Source: Smittia aterrima | Lineage: Eukaryota > Arthropoda > Insecta > Diptera > Chironomidae | Direction: 5' to 3' | Assembly (NCBI GenBank): GCA_033063855.1 | Contig: CP093831.1 | Coordinates: 4,836,001-4,900,000 of the forward strand | DNA: 64,000 nucleotides | Part shown: positions 24,201 to 36,087 of the stretch, piece by piece | Numbering within the stretch: position 1 is the first letter of the stretch | Layout of the letters: each line of letters opens with the position of its first letter | Program-made: the position numbers and the translations under genes | The notes under the pieces: model-generated | The model's database searches: none | The model's input: only the letters and a program-made list of their open reading frames with translations | Told to the model about the DNA's origin: nothing

Positions 24201-27200
24201 CCAAATCAAGAAAAGGCGAAATAATGTATAATCATCCATCAACTCCTTCTCAAGCGAATGCATCGCCTGGAGCAAGTGGACATCCTCACAGCGGAGAAGA
24301 CTTTGAAATGGGTTCGCCGCCATGGCCTAGAACTCCAGCAAGTCCAGTATTTAACAGTCACGCTGCAGCGGCAACGCCACCAGAGTCGTACCGATCAACA
24401 AAAGTGAAAGTAAATATTTCATTTTAATTCAATTTTATAAAAAGTTTGACAAATTCTTTTTTCTTTTAGAAATCTGATAGCTTAGCAAAACTTTACGAGA
24501 TGGATGAGAATCCTGAACGAAGAATGTTTTTGGATAAACTGCTGGGATATATGGATGAAATAAGAAAACCAGTGACAGCTTGTCCTACCATCTCTAAACA
24601 ACCTTTAGACTTATACAGACTGTATTTGTATGTTAAGGAACGTGGCGGTTTTATGGAGGTTTGTAAGGTAAATTTAAGCATTCAGATCGGTAGTTCTAAA
24701 TCAAAAAATTTCTTCCTCAAACACACAAAATTCCCCTTCCCTCCCTGTTTTAGGTTACCAAAAGTAAAACCTGGAAAGATGTCGCCGGACTGCTAGGCAT
24801 TGGTGCCAGCAGCAGTGCAGCTTACACGCTAAGAAAACATTATATTAAAAGCATTCTTCCTTATGAGTGCCAATTTGACCGTGGCGGAATAGATCCAGCG
24901 CCAATTATTCAGTCAATTGAGGCAGGAGCAAAGAAAAAGACAACCAAAGCGACTTCCGTTCCTTCGCCTGGTTCCAGCAATTCTCAAGATTCGTTTCCAG
25001 CTCCAGGCTCAGGAGGTGGAAGCATGGATGGTTATGGAGGATATCCTGGCCAGCCATATCCACAAACTCCTGCTGGACAGCCCGAATATGCTGCACCAAT
25101 GCAGAGACCACCATCTCAGACGAACGCACAGACCCCTCATCCTACAGGTAAATATGCGTATTCTTTATTATATCTCTATCTCTCTTTCCTTCAATCACGT
25201 AGGTGATCCTTGTTTCCTAAATATTTAGCATACTAACTTGAACATTTTCTTATCTTGCCTTGTATATATAAAAGTCTCTGTATAGCAAAAAAAGAATACT
25301 AACACTTTGCTTCATTATTTAAACTAATAATTACTCATTAGGCTGTAATTTTATGATAATGAATCTGTACATTGCTTGAAAGAAAGAGCGGCTGATCTTT
25401 AAACGGGACTATTAGACAAACCAACTCTTTCTCTCCCACCCTCGAATCATATTTAATTTCTCACCATAAAAAGTCTGCAACTATATTTGACTCCTTTCTT
25501 AGATGAGAAGCTCATAATTTTGCTTTGCTCTTATCATTAAAATCCTAATTATTTTAAAGTTTATTCCTTCAAACGGCATTATTGTTTGATATTCTTTCGT
25601 TAATTTCTCATCTATGATTTAAAGAATTTTCTAAATTCCCCCCTCAAAAAAAATCAATTTCGAAACAAAGAAGACAAACATTTGTTGATCATAAAACAAA
25701 AACTCTATGTATCAATTCAGGTAATGCGCCACCTAATAACGATAACATTAGTGTGAGTAACCCTTTCGAAGATCCAGTTGCACCACGTCCATATCAGCAA
25801 CATACAGGTGCCCAATATCCTCCTGTATCTCGACCTCAAGGTATTATAAACTGTTTCATTTTTTATGTTTGATTTTATTGGTTTCTTTGTCATTTGATTT
25901 GACTCCTTCCTTCATCGTTTCCAATTTGGTCTAAAACAACATTGAGTTTGAGTTTACAAAAATCCTGCTTTTCATGCTAAGGATTTCTAAGTTTTTGTAC
26001 AAAATATCGTGGCTGTTGCTTGATTTAGTTAAAAGTCCGTCATCATCATTCACGATCATCTAAAGAGCACACGCTGTAATTGCACAAGATTTGTTATTCC
26101 ACATATCAAAAGAAATTTTTCTAATCATAATTTCACTACTCTCAACGACAATAGAGCTAGAAAACGTAACGACAGTTTTTGAGTTTAACGTCTACTCTAT
26201 AATCGTTGTGTAAATAAAGCACACAATACAATCACACAATAAATCTTTCGATGTTTTTAAACGACGATGCATGTGAATGGATAAGAAAACGTTTTATTGA
26301 ATTTTAGACGCGATAGAGAGAACACAAAAATGACTGAGCTAATCAACAATCGTTTTATAATTTTAGGTCCTTATCAAGGCCAATATCAAGGCGCTCCACC
26401 GTTTGGTGGACCTGACCAGCAGCCTTATGCGGGACCTCAATATCCACCATCGCAAAATCAATTCCCAAACAACAGACAAATGTATCCACCGTATGGCCCA
26501 GAAGGCGAACCGTGAGTTGAATTTTACATTGAAACATCTTAAACATGTTTCTCAAATTGATCAATTAATATTTTAGTAATTTTAGAAGTGCTGGTCCGAT
26601 TGCGAATGACGCTTATCGTGGTTATCCTGGTCACGGCTATCCAACACCACCAGGAAGTCAACAACCTGGCCCTAGACCTCCTTACGTACCGCAACAACAA
26701 TCTCAACAACCAGTTGTATCAGGAGCTCCTCATAATCAACCACCAACTTTGCCAGCAGGAGCTCCCGTTTCAGCAGCTAATCCCGCAGTTCCACAACAAC
26801 ATCCTCCCGTACCAACATCAATAAACAGCAATGCGCCTTCAAATCCACCTCCAGCACAGGGCATGCCTCCATCAGCAGTTCCTCCGAATTACCCTCCATC
26901 TGGCCCAGCAGCTCAAGAATACTACAGACCAGATCAGGTTAGTAAAACATCATTTTATGTTAAGTGAGAGAAATCAAACTTTCAAAATTTGTGAGTCTAG
27001 ACCACATCTATTGACCTGAATTCGGAGTTAGCTCGCGAACTCGTAGGATCATCGCCAAGGCACCAAAATCAATTAAATGTATGTTTACTGTAGTTGCGAG
27101 AAATCTTTCGGTTTGGTTGGGAAGTTTTTTGGAAATGGTTTTGGTGAATTGAGCGTCTCTCCTCTGCTCGGTAATGAATAATTTCAGCGAAATAACTTAA

Positions 27201-30200
27201 TTTTCATTTTAGAATGCACAGCCAAGAAGACATCCCGACTTTACGAAAGAACCGAGCCAACAACAATATCCCGGTGGCCCTTTCGTCGGACAACGACCTC
27301 AGATGTACGGTATGTATCGATGAGCAAGAAGAGTTTAATGATTTGACGTCACTAAAGAAATATTTCTCAATTTTAGGAGGTTGGCCACCTAATGCGAATG
27401 CTGGCGGGCAATTCAGACCTCAATATCCTCAGCAAGGAGGCCCTCAACAATGGGCACAAGGTCCTCGACCAGGTCAGCCTCAAGGTCCTAATCAGTGGGA
27501 ACAAAATCGTTATCCACTGAATCAACAATACGGTCCTGTAAGTTTTTCAATTGTTTTTATTTCAAACAAAAGTTTTCATCATTTATTTTCATTTTAGAAT
27601 CAGCCATGGTCGGGACAAGGCGGATCACCTATGATGCGACCACCGCAACGAGGAGGAAAACCTTTCGCAATGCCACCCCCACAAGGACCGCAACCAATTA
27701 ACAAAATGCCAAACCAATACGGTCCCCATGGTCCATCTCACATGCAACAACATCCACATCATTCGCATCAAGGACAACACATGCAAGGTCATCCACAAGG
27801 TCCACAATTCCAACAAGGCCCACAGGGAATGTCTCAGAAGCGAGATCTCATCTTTCCAGTTGATACAGTCGAGGCAACGCAACCAATGCTCTATCGTCGT
27901 AAACGTTTGACTAAACACGACGTTGGTCCAGTCGATCCATGGCGTATCTTCATGTCACTTCGATCGGGTCTTCTTGGAGAAAGTACATGGGCACTAGATG
28001 TGCTGAATGCACTCCTCTTCGATGATTCAACCGTCGCTTACTTTGGATTAATTCACTTGCCCGGCCTGTTGACGCTTCTACTCGAGCACTTCCAAAAGAG
28101 CTTAGCCGATATGTTCGATACAAACAAAAACATCGCCGCGATAAAAGATGCAAGTGATGACGACGAGTGTAACAAAAACGGTGGTGATAATAATAAATTA
28201 AGTAGCAATTTAATTAGTAATAGTGATACTGGTGATACTAGATGTAAAATAACTGATATTCAAATGCCAGCGAATCCAGAAGACGAAATCGCTTCAGTGG
28301 ATTTGGGTGCAGTTACCAACTTACCTAATCCGAATGAACACTTAGTGGTATTAAAAGCGACATTCAACTACACAATGCAATCACGAAAAGGTGTTCCAGT
28401 GAAGTTGCAAGACTCCAGCAATGATATTTTTGTGATGGACAATCATCGCGACTGGGATAAGATTTCAAGCCACGATTGCTTCCTGAAAGCGACCGTCGGC
28501 GATGATCCATTCAACGTTGGACAAGAACCGAACTCCATTGAATATATCATGAACACCTTCAAAGCCGAGTATGCACACATTCCATTTGCTCGATACATCA
28601 AAAGCGAGAAGAACAGTGAAGGATTTGAGAAAGCTCCTCGAAAAGCTCCAGAGCCACGAACGAATTCAATTAAGCGAATGCGTTTATCGTCGGAAGAAGA
28701 GCGAGAAGTTGAAGAGATGACAAAGCAACTTTACAAAGGTCAAACGACGCCTGTTGTTGTCAAAAAAGTACTGAACGCTGACGCTGACTGTCGACAAGTT
28801 GACATGGAGCTTGAGAAGCTTACGAATGGTCCGACATCAGAGAATGGAGTTAGCGAGAACGAGATTAAAACTGAAAATGATGTCGAACATGAAAACGTTG
28901 AGCCTGGCTTTGACGTAACAAAAACGCTAAATGATCCAGCAAAGAGTTTGAAACGTCGACGCATCAACGACTTTGAAGATGAATGCTACACGAGAGATGA
29001 AGCAAGTTTGTATCTCATTACTGACAGCCAAGATTCACTCGCTCGGCGATGCATTTGCTTGTCAACAATTCTCAGAAATCTTACGTTCATTCCTGGTAAT
29101 GAGCTCGAGTTTGCAAGATCAACAGCATTCTTGTCAGTTCTCGGAAAACTTCTCCTCATCAATCACGAACATCCAATTCGAACGAAGAAACAACGAAACT
29201 ACGATCGCGAGGAGGATGCTGATTTCTCAGATTCCTGCAGCAGTCTTCAAGGCGAAAGCGAATGGTGGTGGGACTATTTGGTACAAATTCGAGAGAACAT
29301 GTTGGTTTCTATCGCAAACATCTCCGGCTACTTGGATCTCTCTATCTATGATGAACAAGTTTCGAGACCTGTTCTTGACGGACTGCTTCATTGGGCAGTT
29401 TGTCCTTCAGCTCATGGTCAAGATCCATTTACAACGATGGCCAACAGTTCACTTTTAAGTCCACAACGACTGGCATTGGAAGCTTTGTGCAAACTCTGCG
29501 TCACTGATGGCAATGTAGATCTCGTCATTGCAACACCGCCGTTCTCACGTCTCGAAAAGCTTTGTGCGGTTCTTACTAAGCATCTGTGCAAAAACGAAGA
29601 TCAAGTTCTTCGAGAATTCTCAGTAAATCTTCTCCACTACCTGGCCAGTTCCGATAGCGCAATGGCACGAACTGTCGCAAAGCAAAGTCCTTGCGTATCG
29701 TACTTGGTAGCGTTTATTGAACAAGCTGAACAAACTGCCTTAGGAATTGCAAACCAGCACGGCATCAATTTCCTGCGTGAGAATCCTGACTCAATGGGAA
29801 CTAGTCTCGATATGCTTCGACGAGCAGCAGGAACTTTGCTTCACCTCTCCAAGCATCCCGACAATCGACCATTGTTCATGCAACAAGAACAACGACTACT
29901 TGGTCTCGTAATGAGTCACATTCTCGATCAACAAGTCGCATTAATCATCTCACGGGTACTTTACCAAACATCACGAGGAAGTGGGCCACTGACGACAACT
30001 CAGCAAATCGAGCAATCGAATGAAAAGTGCATGACAAAAGTGTCTCCAGATGGTTTAAAAGATTTGTTACCGCCGCAGGCTCCTCCTCAACCTTCCCAAC
30101 CAGCACCAATGAGCGCTCCAAGCATTCAGCATTTACCAGCTCCACAATATGCTCAAATGAAATCTCCCGCAGTGCCGTCAGCTAACTTTCAACCTGCACA

Positions 30201-30348
30201 GTCAAAACTTCTTAATAGCAGCGAAGAAAACGTGAAAACGATGTTAAATACAATCAACAAACAACTTCCGAGTGCAGCTAACATCGCTACTACAACTGCT
30301 CCTTCATCAACTCCTGCAATTCCTCAAACGGTGACGGCATCTTCTTAG
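9221..30348 (+). CDS. osa: Osa, ARID1/BAF250 subunit of Brahma (SWI/SNF) chromatin remodeller
   Basis: Large DNA-binding subunit that defines the BAP form of the Brahma complex in the nucleus. Exons as read: 9221-10198, 13783-14019, 14107-14265, 14729-14785, 17080-17136, 22145-22346, 23175-24113, 24177-24409, 24470-24658, 24754-25147, 25721-25840, 26367-26511, 26586-26937, 27001-27078, 27213-27309, 27377-27537, 27598-30348; about 2382 aa with all phases agreeing. Residues 1-950 are Q/P/G/H-rich with conserved blocks (PTPTLNSLLQ, WAPPPRPYSPQ, TSRGQSPYP, LNYLKQHLQHKGGY). The ARID spans about 966-1060 (CPTISKQPLDLYRLY, KTWKDVAGLLGIGASSSAAY). The C-terminal BAF250_C/EHD2 region starts about 1547 (RRKRLTKHDVGPVDPWRIFM) and includes an acidic, N-rich insert. 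Junctions match Drosophila Osa, which is longer (about 2.7 kb aa). The 24658 donor was chosen because it restores the conserved ARID; several exons may be optional (see findings). Confidence 0.95.
10199..13782. other. osa intron 1 (3.6 kb)
   Basis: Donor GTAAGC, acceptor TTAAATTACAG. Mostly AT-rich sequence. A GA-rich patch lies around 13141-13330 (AAGAGAGAGAGAAAAGG), possible GAGA-factor sites. Open frames here (for example 13080-13406 and 11858-12124) are low-complexity or lack similarity. No nested gene or tRNA seen. Confidence 0.6.
14266..14728. other. osa intron (463 bp)
   Basis: GTTTGT donor and TTTTAG acceptor. No other feature seen. Confidence 0.7.
14786..17079. other. osa intron (2.3 kb)
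   Basis: GTAAGG donor, CTTTCAG acceptor. AT-rich; no gene, repeat or RNA recognised. Confidence 0.6.
19484..19512. repeat. TTCG tetranucleotide microsatellite
   Basis: Four to five uninterrupted TTCG units at 19492-19509 with imperfect units on each side, inside the 5 kb osa intron. Confidence 0.85.
19743..19755. repeat. GA dinucleotide run
   Basis: Short GAGAGAGAGAGAG run in the large osa intron; matches the GAGAG core bound by Trl/GAGA factor in Drosophila. Function here is inference. Confidence 0.7.
22347..23174. other. osa intron (828 bp)
   Basis: GTAAGT donor, TTCCATTAG acceptor, phase 1. No other feature seen. Confidence 0.7.
23696..23719 (+). repeat. CAA/CAG run encoding polyglutamine in osa
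   Basis: Eight consecutive glutamine codons (CAA then CAG) between a Pro-rich block and the conserved LNYLKQHLQHKGGY block. Mixed codons make it less prone to slippage than a pure CAG run. Confidence 0.85.
25148..25720. other. osa intron (573 bp)
   Basis: GTAAAT donor, CAATTCAG acceptor, phase 1, directly after the ARID-coding exon. No other feature seen. Confidence 0.7.
25841..26366. other. osa intron (526 bp)
   Basis: GTATTA donor, AATTTTAG acceptor, phase 1. No other feature seen. Confidence 0.65.
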
Positions 30349-33300
30349 TGTTTAGCAACACCAGGAAGCCCCAAACAGCCGAGTAGTTTGGCCAAGACTG
30401 GTAAGCGTAAACGTCGAAAGTAGAATGAGGCAAACAGAAGTTTCTAAGTTCTCGACTTATTTCTCTCTGCGATGTTACTAAATTAACGATTGACGCTTTT
30501 GTAGAAAAAATGAGATCTGAGCAAGAAGAAAACATTGTTTGCGTAAAAAGTAATAACTTGTAGTAAATAGGTGAAGAGTAGAAATTAATTTTTGTATATT
30601 TATATTTAAAAGATCACAAAAAAGAAAAATCAAGAAAAAGAAAAACGATTCGAGTCTTTCTCATGAATTTCGCGACGAATAGAATCCGTAGACTTAAAAA
30701 TCCGAGATAGACAAACATTTAGCGCATTGACGATACATAAAGCAAAAGAGTTTTGTGTTTGATGTCATAACAAACAAACATTCAAGTTTTAAGTTGATTC
30801 GAAGGATTGAAATTTTAAGATGAATACTTAAAGCTTCTTATAGGTAAAATCACAAGACGCGGTAAATGATGAAGAAGAAGGATTGATAATTAAGTTTTAT
30901 AAATATAAAAGGAAGAAGAAAAGCATGTAAATTTTATACGACACGACACAACTTTGAGGTAGCGAATAAGACAAAGAATAAATGTAAATTAGTTTACCTT
31001 GAATCTCTCCGCCACGTGACCAGAGGATCTCGTTCTTTCGCCAGAGAAGACTGCAAATGGTGGAAGTCTTCTCCGGTAATTGCGATTTTGATTCAATCAC
31101 GTGGCGCATTCATAGAATTATTGGGATTCTTTGAAAGTCGAAGAAATGTGGATACGATTTACTTAATGCGACTGAGAAGGTTTTCGGCTTGTGCGGAGCT
31201 GCACGAAAAAACAGAAAATGAACAAAAACAATTTGAATCCGATTTTATTGTTGCGGAATGATCTGATTACAACTGAGGGGGTTAACGTAAGCCAAAGATT
31301 TCCGCAGCGGTGAAGATCAAAAATGAAAGACTTTTGAGAAAATTTTCTCTGCAAAATTTTTCTTAATCTTAATCTTAAGTAAATGAGAAAGTGAAAAGAA
31401 AGAAAGCAACTACACATGCGCCCGATGAATAATAGATTTTTAAGCGTAAACATGATAGAAAATATTGGTGAAAATGATTATGTATACCTTAGAATGTTTG
31501 TTGTTATATCAGAAGAAATAGCGTAGATTAACTATTGAAGGAGACCGCATCGTAAAATGCATTATTTTTAATAAAACCAGAAGATGATGATGAAGAAAAA
31601 AAAACTTAAAGGTGGAAAATATTTTGATGAAATGAGAAAGAAAATTGTCTCCAAAAGAAAACACACCGATTTGTAAATAGACGAGAAACATTTTCTCTAA
31701 CTGCTAACTTTAACGTTTCTATCGTGGAAATGATTTTGGGAATGGAAACAGCGACTCTAACATAACATTCGTGTAAAAATAATTTTTTGTTAATTAATTT
31801 ATGTGAAAGTTTTCTTGATTTGTAAGTTGAAAAATGAAACTGATATCGCTTTTCCTTAGTGAATTCAATTGAATTTGATCATGGTTTGTGTTTCGGGCGG
31901 CGGAAAAATATTCTCTGACGACTTTTAGTTACAAAATAAGGTTTCACACAAAAAGAATATGAATTGAAGTTTCAACTATGCAAACCTTAAAGCAAATCTA
32001 TTATTTTAGAATCAAACATTTTTCATTTTTTTAATGAGCCGAAGACAGGAGAAACGTAAATCGAAATACAATGATTATAAAGAATTGAGAAATGTAAATT
32101 AACTTTTAAAGTGTCGATGAAACTCTAAATAAACTGAAAGTGTCATTAACTGATGCAAATTCATTGAAGTAAAACCGGAAAATATACAGAAAAGTATGAA
32201 AAATTAAAAAAAAAATTGTTTTTCTTTTATTCCAGCGAATTTGTTTTTATTTCAGAATTGCCAAGAGACTCAGAAAGCTCATCAAATGAGAGTGAATTGC
32301 GATTATGTTTCATGCTGCTCACGATCATTTATTTCTTCTCTTTATAAATCTCTTTCCGCTGTTTTGCGGTGTACATTGAATTTGAAATTAGTTTTCGTGC
32401 GGCTTTTCATGCGACTAGTTGTGCTTTTCTCATTTTACGACTAGTTACGCGCTTTGAGCAGATAAAAAGGTGAAAAAGAGAGTTTCAATTCGGTGTTTCT
32501 CACTGTTAACTTTGTTTAGTTAAAAGATATTTGTGACTTAAAGTCCGTTGACTAGTAGAAGGTGTGAAAGTTTACAGAACGGAACAAGCCGATTTTCCAT
32601 AAGGCTTAGTACTTCAGCTACAACTTCCAAATGAAAATTACCGTTTTAATTATATTTTATGCTGAATTCTTTCATCATTCTCTTTCTTCCATTTGGCTCA
32701 ACGAACCGTTTCGTCTCAACGAGACCAAACATGAAACGTTCCTCACATTAATTCAATTTCCTTGGCACGACTTCTTATTCGTCTAATTACATTCGCTTTT
32801 GGAGAATGTGAGCATGATTGTCGATCAACAGACTATAAATAACAGCCTAAGGAGACTCGTCATCTCTCGTGCTTCCAACGAAATTAAAAGAAGCTGCAGC
32901 TTCACACCGTCGAGTGTGCCTGAGCATACATTTATGCGATTGCGTTTTATCTGGTGAACACACGCGACTCTTTTTGTCTAAGCAGTTTAAAGGGGGAATC
33001 AGACAATTTCCGAGCAAGCGAGAGAGTGATTCTAAATCACTCGGCGAAATGCACTCAGTTTGTTATTTATTCGCCGCTGTTATGTATTAGCCCAACATGT
33101 GTTTCGAAGTTTTAAATATGCAGCAAGGGGGAATCGCTTTTATATTTTTGTTGATTCTCATGCGGCGTTGCTTTTTGCGCAGAAGCGTGAGGCAAGTGGA
33201 ACGCATTTTCGAGTTTCGTGAGAGTGAGAATGACTCACTTCTGTTTGAAAATCGAATCCTTTCGGTTGCGCTTCGCAAGTAATCGGCGAAAAACTTTTAA

Positions 33301-33456
33301 AATTATAAATTTATCTAGAACAAAATAGAGAAACTTGTCGGTTTATTCGCTAATTGAATAATCACTTCAATCTCAAACACGCTTACAGCCGAGACGAGAC
33401 AGTAATAATCGCAATTCAGTGATCACAGTGTGTGCAGAATTGTGCAGGAGAAAAAG
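30349..33456. other. osa 3' UTR and intergenic region to CRMP
   Basis: About 3.1 kb, strongly A/T-rich and without a supportable gene. The left part should be osa 3' UTR, with AATAAA at 30977-30982 and 31570-31575. The right part should hold the CRMP promoter and leader; a pyrimidine tract ending TTTATTTCAG near 32247-32256 could be a leader-intron acceptor. Open frames at 31016-31261, 32869-33090 and 33087-33282 show no family resemblance. Confidence 0.5.
30977..30982 (+). terminator. candidate osa polyadenylation signal
   Basis: AATAAA about 630 bp after the osa stop. A second AATAAA lies at 31570-31575. Which is used is unknown. Confidence 0.4.
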
Positions 33457-35585
33457 ATGGCAGACGCCCCGAAACCAATCAAGAAGATTCCCATTCACGT
33501 TCATGTAAGAAAAGTCGAATTTTCATTTAATATTTAGTCAAAAAATGTCTCGTTCTTATTCGACTCGAAAGGGTGACAGATAAATTATTGTCATTGCCCT
33601 TTCGCGTGTCGTTTTGCAAAGCTTTTTACGAGAATCCATAGTTGGGTGGATAGGAAGTTTTGATTCTATTTTTATGTCATCGATTTTGTTTGTTGCAACA
33701 AACGGAAATTTATTAAAAAAGTTTTTTTTCCTTCTTCGTTTTACATTGGAATTCAATTAACTTCATTGACTTTTTTCAGAGCTCGCAGAATCGCTTGTAC
33801 ATAAAACGTGCGCGAGTCGTTAACGCAGACTCGATTCAAACCAACGTTGATATTTATATCGAGGACGGAGTTATCAAGTTTATTGGATCAACAGCTGATT
33901 CTGTCGTTCCCGGCGGCGTTAAAGTTATCGACGTCGCTGGAAAATACGTTTTTCCGGGAGGTGTCGATCCAAGCACTCAATTTGTTGCTGCTTCGAATGG
34001 CGAAACACCTGTCGATGATTTCTATGCTGGAACAAAGGCATCGGTTGCTGGCGGAACCACAACAGTGATTGACTTGATATTGCCGCAAAAGGGCGAATCA
34101 TTGATTGAAGCTTACGACACATGGCGAAGCAAAGCTGATGGAAAAGCAGTTTGCGATTATGCTCTTCGTTGTGGCGTTACTTGGTAACAATGAGAGATCA
34201 TTCATTCAATTTCCGTTCTTCATTCAATTGTTTTGTTCTCTTTAAAAGGTGGAGCAAGTCAGTTAGCGACGAGATGAGGCTTCTTTGTGAAGAGAACGGA
34301 ATCAATACGTTTCAAGTCTTTACTGCATTTAAAGATCTTTATCAACTCAACGATTCGGAAATGTACGAAGTATTTGAGAAATGCAAGGAACTTGGAGCTT
34401 TACCGCAGGTTCATGCAGAGAATGGAGATATCATTGCAAAGAATGCCGAGAAGCTTCTCGCTAAGAATGTAACTGGACCCGAAGGTCATGATCTTTCACG
34501 TCCAGCAGAAGTTGAAGCTGAAGCTGTAAATCGTTCATGCGTCATTGCTAATCAAGCTGAATCAGCTGTTTATATCACGAAGATTACTTCCAAACTCGCA
34601 GCTGATCAAGTTGCTGCCGCAAAGAGACGAGGTCTGAAAGTTTTCGGCGAAACTCTCGTCAGCTCAATCGGGACCAAAGCACCCTTAGCTCCTTCCGTTT
34701 ACACTTTGACATCACCGCCTTTGCGTTTGTCTGATCCCGAAAATTCCAAATTACTTCTGAAGCATTTGGCATTGTAAGTTGTGCTTTCTTAGCAATCTCA
34801 TTTGATATTGTAAATTAATTTCTTTTTGCAGAGACGATTTACAGATCGTTGCTTCAGGTAATTGCTCGTTCAGCAAAGCTCAAAAAGAAAGCCACAAAGA
34901 TGATTTTACAAAAGTTCCGAGCGGAGTCAACGGATCAGAAGATCGAATGAAAATCATTTGGGAGAAATGTGTTGCAACTAATTTGATTGATATTCAGAAG
35001 TTCGTTGCTGTCACTTCAACAAACGCTGCGAAGATTTTCAATTTGTATCCGAGAAAAGGTTCCGTGACGGTTGGAGCCGATGCTGATCTTGTAATTTGGA
35101 ATCATCAAGCAAACGAGACAATTTCCGCTAAATCGCATCATCACGCAAGCGATTACAATATTTTCGAAGGAATTAAAGTTTCGGGAGCTCCTGAATACGT
35201 AATCGTTAAAGGTAAGGTTTGTCTTGAAGATGGAAACGTCCGAGTCGCAGAAGGTTACGGACAATTCATTGAAAGTCCAACCGAGTGCCCTTTGATTTAC
35301 GCTGCCAAAAATGGCGATGATCTTGCTGACGGGATTGAGAAGCATGTTCAACTTGATCAGTTCCAAGTTGAGTTTGAGGATCGTGACTACGTTCCTGGCA
35401 AAGCAGATTCACTCGTAAGCTCATCAACTCAGGTTACTTTCACTGCTCGTGCTCCACGAGCTGAAGGCGTTCGAGACCAACAAGCTTCGTCATTCTCAAT
35501 ATCTAAAGAGATTGGCGGTGGACCAAAGAAGAGCTCGATTCGCGTTAGAAATCCTCCAGGAGGTGCTTCATCCGGTTTATGGTAA
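33457..35585 (+). CDS. CRMP: CRMP, collapsin response mediator protein (catalytically dead DHPase homologue)
   Basis: Cytosolic dihydropyrimidinase-fold protein; animal CRMPs bind tubulin and signalling proteins in neurons. Four exons: 33457-33504, 33780-34183, 34249-34773, 34832-35585; 576 aa. Family blocks seen: FPGGVDPSTQF, GASVAGGTT-type turn, AFKDLYQLNDSEMYEVFE, QVHAENGDIIA, TGPEGHDLSRPAEVEAEAVNR, VAVTSTNAAKIFNLYPRKG, GADADLVIWN, ISAKSHHHASDYNIFEG. The HxH metal site of dihydropyrimidinase is replaced by Ser81-Thr-Gln83, and the carbamylated lysine position is Gln (NTFQVF), so hydrolase activity is not expected. The C-terminal tail (TFTARAPRAEGVRDQQ... SSIRVRNPPGGASSGLW) matches the regulatory tail of CRMPs, not DHPase. 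Drosophila's locus also makes a DHP isoform by alternative splicing; no such exon was found here. The start has a good context (AAAAAGATGG). Confidence 0.93.
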
Positions 35586-36087
35586 ACCAATGAATTGTGC
35601 AACTCAAAATAGAGATATCTTAGACTTTAAGGCTACAGAGATTCCACAAAAATTAATCGTGCTTCATAAATGATTGTGCCGACCTGCTTTTCTCTAAATT
35701 TTGAAATTTTATAAGAAATCATGTGAGACAAAAAAAAGTGTTTACGATTGGAATTCATTAATTAGAGCAATTTTATTTATGTTTTGTATTTTATGCGCAA
35801 AGAAGAATAAAAATTATACTTAAAACCATGAAAACAGATTTTTTTGATTGAAACAATTTTCAACGATTTCAGGAAATTTCAAATTGGTAACTTGCTGAAT
35901 TCAATTCAGCTTGGATTTTCACGTTGTTTTAAAGTGTCCGACTTGTCATAAAAGAGACAAAACCTCAGCCACGCGTTAATAAAATAAAACCGTCTTTGAA
36001 AATTCTTTAATCTTTGTTGATTGACTAACTTTTTCTGAATCAAGTTTTCATTGCTATCATTTCACAAAATTTTAAGTTTAATCGAAA
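35586..36087. other. CRMP 3' UTR and short intergenic region
   Basis: 502 bp. Contains the CRMP poly(A) signal at 35806-35811 and a perfect 8+1+8 palindrome (GCTGAATT-C-AATTCAGC) at 35894-35910. The right end should be the promoter of the small coiled-coil gene. Confidence 0.7.
35806..35811 (+). terminator. CRMP polyadenylation signal
   Basis: AATAAA 221 bp after the CRMP stop codon, the only canonical signal before the next gene. Confidence 0.6.

Noticed and set aside
30290..31453. Open frames in the region after osa (for example 30290-30535, 31163-31453)
   Set aside because: Short, AT-biased and without similarity, within the presumed 3' UTR.
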